Part shown: positions 47,146 through 56,859 of the stretch, piece by piece | Position numbering within the stretch: the first letter of the stretch is position 1 | How the letters are laid out: every line of letters starts with the position of its first letter | Assembly (NCBI RefSeq): GCF_001431315.2 | Contig: NZ_LKHV02000001.1 | Coordinates: 1,736,001 to 1,800,000, forward strand | DNA from: Candidatus Berkiella cookevillensis | Lineage (GTDB): Bacteria > Pseudomonadota > Gammaproteobacteria > Berkiellales > Berkiellaceae | Length of the DNA stretch: 64,000 nucleotides | Reading direction: 5' to 3' | Program-made: the position numbers and the translations under genes | The notes under the pieces: model-generated | The model's database searches: none | Told to the model about the DNA's origin: nothing | Seen by the model: the letters and a program-made list of their open reading frames with translations, nothing else

Positions 47146-47404
47146 TAAGATATCTGGAAAGCGTTGATAAAATAAAGTCCATTTAACATATGCACAATAC
47201 AGACCAATTGACCCATATTTTACCTCATGTATGAAAGAGTGCTTGATGCGTAATTTAGAACTATGGTAGAAGAAGCCTTTATGACTTTCTTAATTATAAA
47301 ATCAGACAAAAATAAAATAAGATTGGCAGGGAATATTTTTACCCTAATTTTTATAGCATTTTCACATAAATAACTTAATACATCTCGGTTAAAGTGTCTC
47401 TTTG
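47146..47404 (-). pseudogene. ISL3-family transposase remnant
   Basis: Degenerate copy of the 5' part of the element at 44695-45949. It retains the transposase start region (ANLILFLSDFIIKKVIKAS versus TNLILFLPGFTIKKVLNAS), the segment encoding YMREVKYGSIG, and the right end CGGTTAAAGTG, with internal deletions. The larger part of the gene is gone. Confidence 0.85.
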
Positions 47405-47430
47405 AGCCAATTAGTTTAACCTCCGCATAA

Positions 47431-47838
47431 TTACTGATCCAGCCAATACTGCAATCTCTCTTCGGATTTTTCATAGATTTGCTCACATTGACTCATATAT
47501 TTATTCATTAATATCGAAATATTCTCAAAATTATTATCTATATCAGCAATCATTTCTTTCATTAATAATTCTGCTCTTGCTACAGCAGTTTCTGGATGCG
47601 AAAAGCTTATAGCCCCCTCTAATAAGGCCTCTCCTGCATCCCGATATCTAATTGATAATTCATCACCTTCTTGAGTTTTTTTTTTCCGAGAAGCTGCTTC
47701 TGAAATCAGCAAAAAATAAACTGAACATTCAGCAAGCTCATAGGAAAAATTATTTTTTGCCCGAGACTGATCATATGCGTTTGCAGAAAACGGTATAAGA
47801 ATAAGCATAAAAATTAAAGCTAGTGATATATTTAGCAT
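47431..47838 (-). CDS. Small exported hypothetical protein
   Basis: A 135-residue protein with signal peptide (MLNISLALIFMLILIPFSANA) and a helical, acidic mature domain with two cysteines (LAECSVYF and SQCEQIYE). It looks like a soluble periplasmic helical protein. No family is recognised. It sits in the island between IS remnants. Confidence 0.6.
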   Translation of the reverse strand: MLNISLALIFMLILIPFSANAYDQSRAKNNFSYELAECSVYFLLISEAASRKKKTQEGDELSIRYRDAGEALLEGAISFSHPETAVARAELLMKEMIADIDNNFENISILMNKYMSQCEQIYEKSEERLQYWLDQ

Positions 47839-48018
47839 TTCTACCTCTTAAGGAAATATGCATCTAACAACGACAACTTGAACAAAAGTACTATCACAAC
47901 ACACTAATCTTCCATAACAGCAACCGCAAGCACCTTGATGTCAAGAACAGCATCCTCTGCGCTCTATCCATTTATTCCGTAATGCTTGGTTATCTGCGTA
48001 GCCACACATATTTGTGCG

Positions 48019-48362
48019 AGAGAGCTGTAGCCTTTTTTAGAATTTCCTTTTCACGCTCGATTTTTCTAATTTTAGCCTCAAGTTCTTGTATACGGCGTTG
48101 CTCAGATGTTATAGCTTTCCCTTTTGTCGGGGGTACACCTTGACGCTCTTTCTTTAACTGACTGCCCCATCGTTCCATTGTCGATGCCCTATGCCTACTG
48201 TATTGGCCGCCTCTTTGGCCATATAACCATCATCTAGCACTAAACTGGCTGATTCGTTCCTAAACTCAGGCGTAAATGCTCTTCGCCCCATTTTGGATAC
48301 CTCATTTTTCGTTATGGCATTTTACCATCTTTATGCGTGTCCAAAATCATTAGACCACTACA
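48019..48362 (-). pseudogene. IS3-family element remnant (orfA part)
   Basis: The outer end (TGTAGTGGTCTAATG in reverse complement, at 48362) and orfA of the element at 54200-55125 are present, beginning at ATG 48291 (MGRRAFTPEFRNESAS). A one-base deletion in GGGCATCG shifts the frame after about 35 residues, and the copy ends after ILKKATALS; orfB is missing. The 180 bp between this and the gene to the left show nothing recognisable. Confidence 0.88.
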
Positions 48363-48417
48363 GCCAGCACCTAATAGAACAACATGTGGTCTCATATTTC
48401 TTGGACTCTCTATGAAT

Positions 48418-48954
48418 TTATTTTTCCTCATTTTTTCGATCTTTGTATCTATGTGGATTAGATATTTTATCCAATTCGTTTACCATATTTCTAACCCGAT
48501 AAACTTCTTCTAAAAAAGAACTTAGAAAACCAATGCACATTACTACACTAAACTGTATTCCTCTCAATTGACCGTGCTCAATGAATACCATTTTAAATTC
48601 AGAACCATCGGCCTCTTTTTCATATAACTGTTGTAGTTTTTTTAATTTTAGATCTGAGTTTTCTGATGGCAATTTATGAACAAGCTCGTTTCTAAGTTGG
48701 TTTATCGACGATATCATAGTCCACATGCTATTTTCACACTCATCAAGAGATATTGCTCTAGCAATATGTGTTTTTTGGCTAAATGTTAATTTTGAACTGG
48801 TAATAAACCTTGAATTAAACACAAACTGTGAAATTATTTTAGTCAAAAACTCCTCAAGTAATAATTGACCTCGCAAAACAGTTACATCCACATCATCTGT
48901 ACTAAAAAAATATTCTTGATGTTTTTTTATGTAACTTATATAGTTGTTACTCAT
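48418..48954 (-). CDS. HEPN/MltR-like protein
   Basis: A 178-residue all-helical protein. The pattern LTFSQKTHIARAIS followed by INQLRNELVHKL matches the HEPN/MltR-like superfamily; RNELVH is an Rx4H motif as in HEPN ribonucleases, though many family members are not nucleases. It lies 38 bp downstream of a membrane-protein gene on the same strand in the island, and the two are probably one operon. A role in host defence or toxin-antitoxin function is possible but not shown. Confidence 0.65.
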   Translation of the reverse strand: MSNNYISYIKKHQEYFFSTDDVDVTVLRGQLLLEEFLTKIISQFVFNSRFITSSKLTFSQKTHIARAISLDECENSMWTMISSINQLRNELVHKLPSENSDLKLKKLQQLYEKEADGSEFKMVFIEHGQLRGIQFSVVMCIGFLSSFLEEVYRVRNMVNELDKISNPHRYKDRKNEEK

Positions 48955-48992
48955 TATTACCCCATATCAAAAATAACAAACAACTCTTGTTC

Positions 48993-49991
48993 TTATATAT
49001 CATTTTCTTGATTAACTTTTAAAATGCAACATAGGAAAATTAATTCCTCAGTGTATCTTCTTGCGTACTTTAAGTATCCATATGCAAAAACCCCATTTAG
49101 AAAGGAGAATAAAATGAGTATAAATAACAGCCCTGGGAAAAATGAACAAAACACCCAAGTCATAATAAAAATTAAAAGAGCATAAAAGAAATGTAAGACT
49201 GATGCCATCAGCATATTTCTCATAAAACCGTAAAGAGCGACATAATTATGAATACGGTCGTAATGAGAATGAGTATTTTCCAAAACAAAATGATAAATAA
49301 AATGAAAGAATTTACTAAGCTCATTTGGTTTTGATTCATCCAAACTCATATCAGGAAATAGACATGCCATTATAAATTTTATCTTTCTCCTTGCCTCCAC
49401 GTGCATTGCAATTGGTTGAACGCGATGAAAATTATTTTCCTCTCTAATTCCGTCAATAACATCATCTTTGGTAATTGGAGGAGAAAATAAGAGTTGTTGG
49501 ATCTTTAAAGCAGGTAAAATTGGAATTGCCCAAAATATAAAATTAATAACACTTCTTATACAACCATGCTGTTTAATAAATTCATCGTTTTCTTTCACAT
49601 AGTCACAGTGCTTAACATTTGAATGACTTACGTTCATTTCTTGTTCATTTAAATCATTTTGCGTATATAAAATATAGTTGAATGTTTTTCTTAACCGAGC
49701 AAAATAAGGCAATTCTTCAATTATAATATTAGATAATACAGATATTACGTGTCCAATAATATAAAATATGACTAATAGAAAAGGAGATACTAAAAGTAGG
49801 AACTCTAATTGCTCACATTTCATAAAAAATTTATCTAAATAAAAAAAACTACAAATTGAATATGAGCTTTCAATACCTACATACTTGTAATCAATAAAGA
49901 AAATTAATGCACAGAAATAAATGCCTGGTATTAAATAACCTAAAAAATCATATAGTGAAAATGGACTATTTTTAGCTGTGGAACTAGGCAT
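48993..49991 (-). CDS. Integral membrane protein, hypothetical
   Basis: A 332-residue protein with about five transmembrane segments: two near the N-terminus (LGYLIPGIYFCALIFFI; LEFLLLVSPFLLVIFYIIG), one near 145-165 (VINFIFWAIPILPALKI) and two near the C-terminus (ASVLHFFYALLIFIMTW; LLFILILFSFLNGVFAYGY). It ends with YLKYARRYTEELIFLCCIL, and the N-terminal SPFSLYDFLGYLIPG motif recurs in island-borne membrane proteins I recall without a function. Cotranscribed with the HEPN/MltR-like gene. Confidence 0.6.
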   Translation of the reverse strand: MPSSTAKNSPFSLYDFLGYLIPGIYFCALIFFIDYKYVGIESSYSICSFFYLDKFFMKCEQLEFLLLVSPFLLVIFYIIGHVISVLSNIIIEELPYFARLRKTFNYILYTQNDLNEQEMNVSHSNVKHCDYVKENDEFIKQHGCIRSVINFIFWAIPILPALKIQQLLFSPPITKDDVIDGIREENNFHRVQPIAMHVEARRKIKFIMACLFPDMSLDESKPNELSKFFHFIYHFVLENTHSHYDRIHNYVALYGFMRNMLMASVLHFFYALLIFIMTWVFCSFFPGLLFILILFSFLNGVFAYGYLKYARRYTEELIFLCCILKVNQENDI

Positions 49992-50128
49992 ATATTGTTA
50001 ATTCAAAAAATATAGTGGTGTTCTTTTATCGGCTAAAAGATTGAGATATTGAAGACCAACCATACACTGACTTTATTGGCAGTTAAAGTTTGAGACATAT
50101 TAGGATGTTAAATTAAGTTTCTAATAAA

Positions 50129-50344
50129 TCATTTGATACTTAAGTCCTTATCAATTTCATCCAAAATTGATTTAATATTTTCCTCAACAGACATCAAGCC
50201 GTCAGTGGGCTCTTTGTGATTTATATTAACTTCAACCTGTTCATCTTTACCTAACAAACTAGCAGAAACATTCAAATAGGTTGCGGGATTTCCGATCCTA
50301 ACTGAATGGAGAGCCTCTGCACCATGTTTGCGCCAATCATCCAT
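50129..50344 (-). CDS. Phage-derived protein, terminase-small-subunit-like fragment
   Basis: A 71-residue frame beginning DDWRKHGAEALHSVRIGNPA and TYLNVSASLLGKDEQVEV, the pattern of the C-terminal part of certain phage terminase small subunits. The upstream part is missing, so it is probably a remnant. Located directly downstream of the tape-measure debris, it is not in normal prophage order. Confidence 0.5.
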   Translation of the reverse strand: MDDWRKHGAEALHSVRIGNPATYLNVSASLLGKDEQVEVNINHKEPTDGLMSVEENIKSILDEIDKDLSIK

Positions 50345-50414
50345 TATGATAGGCCATTTTTTGAAAGGGCGCGCCCAACGAATCCCAATTTTTAAAACAG
50401 TTAAAAGCTGAACA

Positions 50415-52763
50415 TTAAACTCTTCTACCGCTCTTCAATGCCTCCCTAGCAACCGCCTTAGTCAAAGCTTGCACCACATCAATATTCTGAGTCTGAATAT
50501 TGTAGTTATGGGAAACCAAATTAAGCGTGAGTGTTGCTGTACTATTATTGTTTGAATAAATTGAGTTATTCATTATGGGAACTCTAGGTGGCACTAAGCC
50601 ACCACGAGCAAACTTAGGGAGTTGTAATTGATTAATTTGATTCAATAAGCCAAGGCCATAGCGTTTAACGGCAGAGGCTCTGATAACAAACTCACCACTT
50701 GATAGCCTAGCTAAAATTGAATCGCTGGTTGAAGTTCCTTCGCCCATAATCAACCCACCACGTGCTTTCCGTTGAGGCTTTAATAGTTCTTGCGCTCTGC
50801 TTTCTATGTTTTGACCATCAGGGATTACAACCGCGGAAATCTTAAGTGGATTATTCAATAACTGAGCTTGAATTTGATTGCACAGCTCTTCAGCTGATTG
50901 AATTGCATCATTTATATCAAAGGACACAGACAAATGCTTTAATAAATCAGCATCTGCCTTTATTTGAGTAATTTTATCTACTATCGAGGCAATATTCTGT
51001 TCTTGAGCTTGAATCTCTGCCTGCACAACTTTATCAGCAATCGCAGCAGTTGCTTCAGCTTGGCCTATTAAATAGGATTTGGATACATTACCAGTTTTAG
51101 AGAGGAATTCAATAATATTTTTGGCATTATTGGCAGATTGAGTTGCTCTCTCTATATCCCCTGACTTCAGCGCACTTTTCGCATCTTCTTGAGCAGAAGA
51201 TATATCTAAGACCGTTAGCTCATCATCAGCCCTCTTCGGAGGCGCATTAATTTTGTTAATTAAAATCTGATATTCTTTAGCAATTGTTTTACGCTTTTCT
51301 TGCAAGGCGCTTAGCTTGCCATTTGCCTCATCATAAACCTTAAGCTGCTCCATTAGGCTGGACTTTAATCGAAACGTTTCTTCCTGCTTGATTTGAATGA
51401 ATTGATTGGAATTTTTACGCTCAATGTCTGTCCGCTTTATTAGAATGCCATTTACAAAATTTAAATGTTCTGAAAGTATTCTATTTTCTCTAACTGCCTC
51501 AAAAGCAGTATTACTTTGAAAATTTTTCCTTGATTCTAAGTTAAGGCGAGCACTCCAATACTGCTGAACTGCTTCTAGGCGCTCTTTGTAGAATAACCGC
51601 TCAACTTTGCTTAAGCCCTGAAATTCTTCAATACTCATTCGGACAACACAAAAAAACTACCGCGTGCTATTTATGATTACCTGTCATGACTCAATATAAT
51701 TTTGTGCACTTTTCTTCAAATCTAAATATTGTTTGACTAAAGAGATACTCTCTACAACCACACCCATCGCTAAGCCTATACCAATTCCCTTGAGGGCTTT
51801 GCCAAGCAAAGTAAAATTCGTTACTAATTGTGCTGTAACTAAAGAAGCGACCACAAGTGATTTTGAAAAGCTTATTAATTTAATACCCAAAAGAGCTTTA
51901 GCAATAAATATAAATGCTTCTTTGAACTCAAGTAGACTTGATAAATATTGCTTAATGTTTGGTATGACATTAATTATGCTTTGTGTAAAATTTACAACTG
52001 CCGGTGCGATAGAAACGAATGCTCCTACTAACTGTGACTTTACGACTTGGGCTAGCAAATCAAATTGGTCAAGCGTCTTTTCAGAGCTTCTCAATAAGCT
52101 CTCATCTATGACAATGCCTAACGATCTTGCGTGCTCTCGATAAACTTCAATACCCTTGGCACCATCTTTTAGTAGCAAACTGAGCTGTCGCAGCGGCAGC
52201 ACGCTCTGCTTGACTGTCCATCCTTGCTAAAGCATCTGCAACATCGTTTAGCACAGCCTCAGTGCTGCGTATACTGCCATCTGCAGCAATCAATTCTATA
52301 CCTAAGTCTTTATTAATAGAGGCAGCTGCACCGGTACCATTAGTGGCCTCACCTATACGTTTAGTAAATTGCATCAATGAGCTCTCAAGTTTTTGTGTAG
52401 AAATCCCCGCTTGAGTGCTAGCAAATCGAAACTCTTGCAGGAAAGAAGTACTCACACCAACCTTATCGGAGGTTTTGGCTATACATACGCCACTTCAAAT
52501 AGGCTTTTCCCTAACAATCCAATACATGCAGCTGCGCCCGCCAATATTGCTAGTTATCTGGCTACATCTCTTATTCCATTAGCAAATCGCTGCGAGCTGT
52601 CTGACAATGTATTGAAATCATTCCTGATTCGTTTAGACTGTGTTGCCGATGTGCTGCCCATCTGCTTAAAACGAGAAGAGAGCTCTTGTTCTGCTTGTCG
52701 GATAGAAGCCGAAAAGGGGCTGGTATTTGCTGTTAAAGTTAATTCAACATTATAATTTTTCAT
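50415..52763 (-). pseudogene. Phage tail tape-measure protein, frameshifted
   Basis: Four frames on the same strand add up to one tape-measure protein: N-terminus at 52763-52554 (ELTLTANTSPFSASIRQAEQ), then 52455-52147 (FLQEFRFASTQAGISTQKLE), 52202-51684 with hydrophobic stretches, and the C-terminal part 51638-50415 with long coiled coil and the typical GEFVIRASAVKRYGLG and QLPKFARGGLVPP. At least three frameshifts separate them, and the sequence between 52554 and 52455 continues the family pattern (AKSLFE-like). The gene is dead, a relic of an integrated phage. Confidence 0.85.
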
Positions 52764-52779
52764 AAAACAGAAGGTTGAT

Positions 52780-53307
52780 ATGTTTACAAATAACGAAAAT
52801 CAGAACAAACTGGACGCTTATCATGAAAAAATTGTTCAAACCTTTTGGGAAAATAGCTGCTCATCATTAGATAAATTTCAAAACCTAATGGGGCTTTTAA
52901 TTCTGGGAGGACTGGTACTTTTCTTTCAGGATGAGGTTGCTAAAAAAATAAGTAGCGTTAAAGATCTTATTCTTACATTCTATTATCTTTCATTAGTGCT
53001 GTTGGCATTATCAAGATATCTAACAGTGAATGATTATAGAATATGGATGGATGAAGTTCATAATCACAGAGAGAATATAAAAACTCGCTCAACGCCATTT
53101 AAAGAACAAATTCACACAGGTCTATTTTCCAATATTTGTTTTTATATAAGTGTGCTTTTATTTTTTATAGGCTCTTTAATAGGCATTAATTCTATTATTG
53201 GTACTAATACATATTTTATAGTTATGTGTGTAGGGTCATTAGTCTTTATTGTGATCATTCCATTGTTAGCCGCATATATGTCATATAAATCTGCCAAGGG
53301 TAATTGA
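52780..53307 (+). CDS. Hypothetical membrane protein
   Basis: A 175-residue protein on the opposite strand to the phage debris, with four hydrophobic segments (about 38-55, 65-85, 118-136 and 145-168). The N-terminus (LDAYHEKIVQTFWENSCSSL) is soluble and charged. No family recognised. Its position inside phage tail genes suggests a moron-type cargo gene. Confidence 0.6.
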   Translation: MFTNNENQNKLDAYHEKIVQTFWENSCSSLDKFQNLMGLLILGGLVLFFQDEVAKKISSVKDLILTFYYLSLVLLALSRYLTVNDYRIWMDEVHNHRENIKTRSTPFKEQIHTGLFSNICFYISVLLFFIGSLIGINSIIGTNTYFIVMCVGSLVFIVIIPLLAAYMSYKSAKGN

Positions 53308-53360
53308 ATAAATTGGAATGCCCCCTTTCTATCAAGGCAAGCGGTTCTTCTCCAAGCGTG

Positions 53361-53549
53361 CTAAACTCTCTGTGATGCTGTACTGAGAACCCTCTTTCTC
53401 ATACCGAAAAAATCTGGATTTAGCACCTTGCACTTATCAACCACCGCCCTTAGCTCAGATGGTGTAAATTCATTAAGACTATCTTGAACCAAATCTGTCA
53501 TGCGTAAAATGTCACCGATGCCGATTTCTTCGAATAGCCCTTGATCCAT
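53361..53549 (-). CDS. Small phage-tail-like protein
   Basis: A 62-residue frame with FTPSELRAVVDKCKVLNPDF-type sequence ending FFGMRKRVLS. The pattern VV..C..LN.DFFG is seen in small proteins encoded just upstream of tape-measure genes (tail assembly chaperone-like). Strand and position upstream of the broken tape-measure gene agree with that. Completeness is uncertain. Confidence 0.4.
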   Translation of the reverse strand: MDQGLFEEIGIGDILRMTDLVQDSLNEFTPSELRAVVDKCKVLNPDFFGMRKRVLSTASQRV

Positions 53550-53612
53550 TACAGTATTTACAGCATCTATAATAGCCTGATTCCATATCCCTGAAAAACC
53601 ATACTTATAATC

Positions 53613-54002
53613 TTATGAACAAGAATATATTAAATTAGTAGCATATATTTGCATTGTTTCAATCTGTTCTTCCAAAAGAGTGTTCCGCTTATCTTGGAGC
53701 AAGTTGTAGTATTGGGTACTTTTAATTACTGCCTCATAAGATTCTAATAATTTTTTAATTTCTTCATAAAAAGCTCTTTGATCTTTATGCAAATAGAATG
53801 CCCAGGATGCATCTGTATAGCTCTAATCTCTTGATATACATCACGAAAAGCAAAAATAATCTTCTTAATATCTAAGAGGGCTTTATACTGTTCTGTTCCC
53901 TTTATTGTATTTCCTACGTTTTCAAACCACAATAGGCCATAATTACAAGTAAAATTGAAGTTATACTAGAAATGCCTTCAAAAAAATCTCAGCACATGAC
54001 AT
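53613..54002 (-). pseudogene. Decayed small membrane-protein gene
   Basis: Joining three frames gives one plausible protein. The ATG at 54002 starts MSCAEIF; after the T7 tract the frame moves to FFEGISSITSILLVIMAYCG, then to TIKGTEQYKALLDIKKIIFA, then to SWAFYLHKDQRAFYEEIKKL and ends LIYSCS at 53613. It has one transmembrane helix and a coiled-coil tail. Three single-base indels explain all shifts. No family recognised; probably a former moron gene. Confidence 0.55.
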
Positions 54003-54077
54003 ACGAATTATTATTTTTTAATTACCTTGACTAGCTATATCGGTTGTTAATTAAATTTCCTAAATATTAATGTAAAG

Positions 54078-54155
54078 GTGTGACAGACTTTTGCAGGGAT
54101 CAGTGCTGCTTTGTCAAGAAAAGTACAGCAAATTTGCAATGAGCGAACCACAAAA
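54078..54155. repeat. About 80-bp repeat shared with the right end of the island
   Basis: GACTTTTGCAGGGATCAGTG, GCTGCTTTGT and TTTGCAATGAGCGAACCACA recur at 60970-61050, the latter just inside the right attachment site. The two copies differ at about ten positions. Confidence 0.8.
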
Positions 54156-54270
54156 TCAAGTTATAATTGAGCCAAAACGATTTCTGGAGAAAGTAATGCT
54201 GTAGTGGTCTAATGATTTTGGACACGCATAAAGATGGTAAAATGCCATAACGAAAAATGAGGTATCCAAA

Positions 54271-54570
54271 ATGGGACGAAGAGCATTTACGCCTGAGTTT
54301 AGGAACGAATCAGCCAGTTTAGTGCTAGATGAAGGTTATACGGCCAAAGAGGCGGCAAATACAGTAGGCATAGGGCTATCGACAATGGAACGATGGGTCA
54401 GTCAGTTAAAGAAAGAGCGTCAAGGTGTACCCCCGACAAAAGGGAAAGCTATAACATCTGAGCAACGCCGTATACAAGAACTTGAGGCTAAAATTAGAAA
54501 AATCGAGCGTGAAAAGGAAATTCTAAAAAAGGCTACAGCTCTCTTAATGTCCGAGTCATTGAATCAGTAA
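54271..54570 (+). CDS. IS3-family transposase OrfA
   Basis: A 99-residue HTH protein (FTPEFRNESASLVLDEGYTA, TVGIGLSTMERWVSQLKKER) with a leucine-zipper-like coiled coil ([20 protein letters not shown]). At AAAAAAGG near 54527 a programmed -1 frameshift would fuse it to orfB, as in the family. Confidence 0.9.
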   Translation: MGRRAFTPEFRNESASLVLDEGYTAKEAANTVGIGLSTMERWVSQLKKERQGVPPTKGKAITSEQRRIQELEAKIRKIEREKEILKKATALLMSESLNQ

Positions 54571-55040
54571 AGCTAATTGACACTTTAAGAGAGCAATATA
54601 CGGTTGTTGAGTTATGTACTATTTTTGGCATTAGTCGTAGTCGTTATAATTACCAGAAAAAAGAAAAAGTGAGTTCTAACTGCACAGAGAGAGAGGAATT
54701 AAAAGCAAAGGTCATTGATATTCATGCTAAAAGTCGATGCTCAGCTGGCTCAAGGACAATATCAGCGCAGTTAAAGGTGGAAGGAGTATTTGTAGGTCGA
54801 TTCTTAATGAAAGAGGCTGGTATTGTAAGCAAACAAGCTCGTAAACATAAGTATAAAGCAAGTGGACAGTCTGCTTTAATCGCAGCTAATGAGCTGAAGC
54901 GAGAGCTTAAGGTTAAGCAGCCAAATCAAGTATGGTGTGGTGACATAACCTTTATATGGGCGGGTACGAGGTGGTTATACCTTGCTGTTGTGCTAGATCT
55001 TTATGCTCGTAGAGTTGTTGGCTGGAGTATGTCTACGTGA
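54533..55040 (+). pseudogene. IS3-family transposase OrfB, truncated
   Basis: In the -1 frame after the slippery A tract the product reads GYSSLNVRVIESVKLIDTLR and continues to the integrase-type core with NQVWCGDITFIW (first catalytic Asp) and LYARRVVGWSMST, where it stops at TGA. The second Asp and the Glu are absent; the sequence then jumps to the right end of the element. An internal deletion explains this. Confidence 0.88.
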
Positions 55041-55702
55041 ATGACTATTTAACTCCAGTGGCATGCGAACAAGCTGCTGGGTAAATACCCTCTTAATGCA
55101 TGGCCAAATTTACTTGACCACTACATGCACCTTACAGAAGAAGAAAAAAATAGATGCTTGAATGATCCTGATTATCTAATTAATAAATTTTATCAAAATA
55201 TAAAGTTTTGTATGGCACAACACAAGGCTGCCTGTTCAGGTGATATTATTAAAGCCCATACTATTAGTAAAAAATATTTAAAATTTATATGTGATGATGA
55301 GAAAAAGGTTTATTTAACCAAAGCTTCTAGATTTAATAATAAAAATTTGATTGCTTACAAATTGGGAGCTATTAGCAAAGCATCAATTTTTACAGGATTT
55401 TGTGCTAATCATGATAAGAAATTATTTACTTCATTTGAAAATCATTCATTAGTACCATCTCGTCAACAGATCTATGACATTTCATTTCGAACGTTATGCA
55501 GAGAATATTTTTATAAAAAAACAATATAAATTTTATGCGCCTATTAAAAACTTCCGAGTTTGGCTTTATGAACAAAACAGGCTATTTAGATTCAAGTATG
55601 TATGAAAATAATTTGCTTCATGCACGCAAAGAAGCAAATTGATCTGATCCCCTGACTGTGGACACCTAATTTGATAAACTAAATATCAGTTAGGAGACGT
55701 GT

Positions 55703-56017
55703 ATGTCCAAGTATAAGAAGTATGATAAGTCATTTAAGCAAAGAGCAGTGCAGCTAGCACTGACCTCCGAACAACCCACCTCAAAGACAGCGAAAGATCT
55801 CGGCATTCTTGAGTCAACGCTTTATAACTGGATATCCAAGGCTAAAAAAGACAAAAATATCCCTGAGGTCAAGGATGAAACTCCTGATTTAAAGCAACTT
55901 CATGAAGAACTGTTGAAGCTACGCAAGGAAAATGAACGCCTAAGGGATACCTGCGACATTTTAAAAAAGGCTACAGCCTACTTCGCGAACGACCCGAAGA
56001 AAGATTCAAATTCATAG
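55703..56017 (+). CDS. IS3-family transposase OrfA, copy 1
   Basis: A 104-residue HTH protein (YDKSFKQRAVQLALTSEQPT, LGILESTLYNWISKAKKD) with a coiled coil (LKQLHEELLKLRKENERLRD). AAAAAAGG near 55964-55971 is a -1 slippery site; the -1 frame reads KKGYSLLRERPEERFKFIEK and enters orfB. Confidence 0.93.
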   Translation: MSKYKKYDKSFKQRAVQLALTSEQPTSKTAKDLGILESTLYNWISKAKKDKNIPEVKDETPDLKQLHEELLKLRKENERLRDTCDILKKATAYFANDPKKDSNS

Positions 56018-56046
56018 AGAAAGAACGTCATCATTATGATGTTGTT

Positions 56047-56859
56047 TTGCTCTGCGAATGTATGCAGGTCTCCCGAAGTGGGTATTATGCTTGGAAAAAC
56101 CGACCAGTCGAACCTGAGTGTAATGACACTTTTATAAAAGAGAGGATGAACGCTATCTTTTTGCTGAGTCGATGTTGCTATGGCTTCAGACGCATGCAGA
56201 AAGCACTTAAAAACGAAGGTATCGATTGTAATCATAAAAAGGTAAGCCGTTTAATGAAAGAATTAAAGCTGTTCCCCAAAGTAAAGAGAAAATTCAAAGC
56301 CACAACCAACTCAAACCACAAGCTGCCAATCGAGCCAAATCGGTTAGAGCGCAAATTCTTTGCGATAAAGCCGAATATTGCCTGGGTTGGCGATATTACC
56401 TATATTTGGACTGAACAAGGTTGGCTTTATTTAGCGACAGTCATCGACCTGTGCTCACGAAAGGTCAAAGGCTGGGCCATGGGTGAGCGCATAACAGCTG
56501 ACTTGGCTGTTTCTGCGTTAGAGATGGCACTAAAACAAGTTGATTGTTCTAAGGCTCTTCTATTCCATTCTGATAGAGGTGTTCAATATGCTTCCCACGC
56601 TTTTAAAGAAGTTATTAAAAATAATGGAATGGTTCACAGTATGAGTCGTAAGGCTGATTGTTGGGATAACGCCGTTGCTGAAAGCTTCTTTGGCACTTTA
56701 AAGCAAGAGCTTGTCTATCACTGCAAATTTAAAACACGTGATGAGGCAAAATTAGCTATTTTTGATTACATCGAAGTGTTCTATAATCGTATCCGTTTGC
56801 ACTCAACGCTGGACTATCAAACACCTGATAGTGTAGAAAGAGCCGTATTAGCTGCGTAG
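56047..56859 (+). CDS. IS3-family transposase OrfB, copy 1
   Basis: 270 residues from a TTG, but real translation is probably as an OrfAB fusion after the -1 shift. The DDE core is complete: WVGDITYIWTEQGWLYLATV (first Asp), HSDRGVQYASHAF (second Asp) and the Glu of WDNAVAESFFGTLKQEL. The HTH_21-like region (SRSGYYAWKNR) precedes it. Probably active. Confidence 0.95.
   Translation: MLCECMQVSRSGYYAWKNRPVEPECNDTFIKERMNAIFLLSRCCYGFRRMQKALKNEGIDCNHKKVSRLMKELKLFPKVKRKFKATTNSNHKLPIEPNRLERKFFAIKPNIAWVGDITYIWTEQGWLYLATVIDLCSRKVKGWAMGERITADLAVSALEMALKQVDCSKALLFHSDRGVQYASHAFKEVIKNNGMVHSMSRKADCWDNAVAESFFGTLKQELVYHCKFKTRDEAKLAIFDYIEVFYNRIRLHSTLDYQTPDSVERAVLAA

Larger units (their letters stand above)
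54200..55125 (+). mobile_element. IS3-family element, internally deleted, in a start codon
   Basis: 926 bp with ends TGTAGTGGTCTAATG and, in reverse complement, TGTAGTGGTCAAGTA. It is flanked by a 3-bp TGC duplication (54197-54199, 55126-55128). orfA is intact, but orfB stops after the first catalytic Asp, so the element cannot move by itself. It inserted in the ATG of the gene that follows; its terminal A plus TGC restores the start codon. Confidence 0.92.

Noticed and set aside
47220-47486. Minus-strand frame of 88 codons
   Set aside because: It mixes the next gene's antisense-type sequence with the ISL3 transposase remnant; only the ANLILFLSD part is homologous to the transposase.
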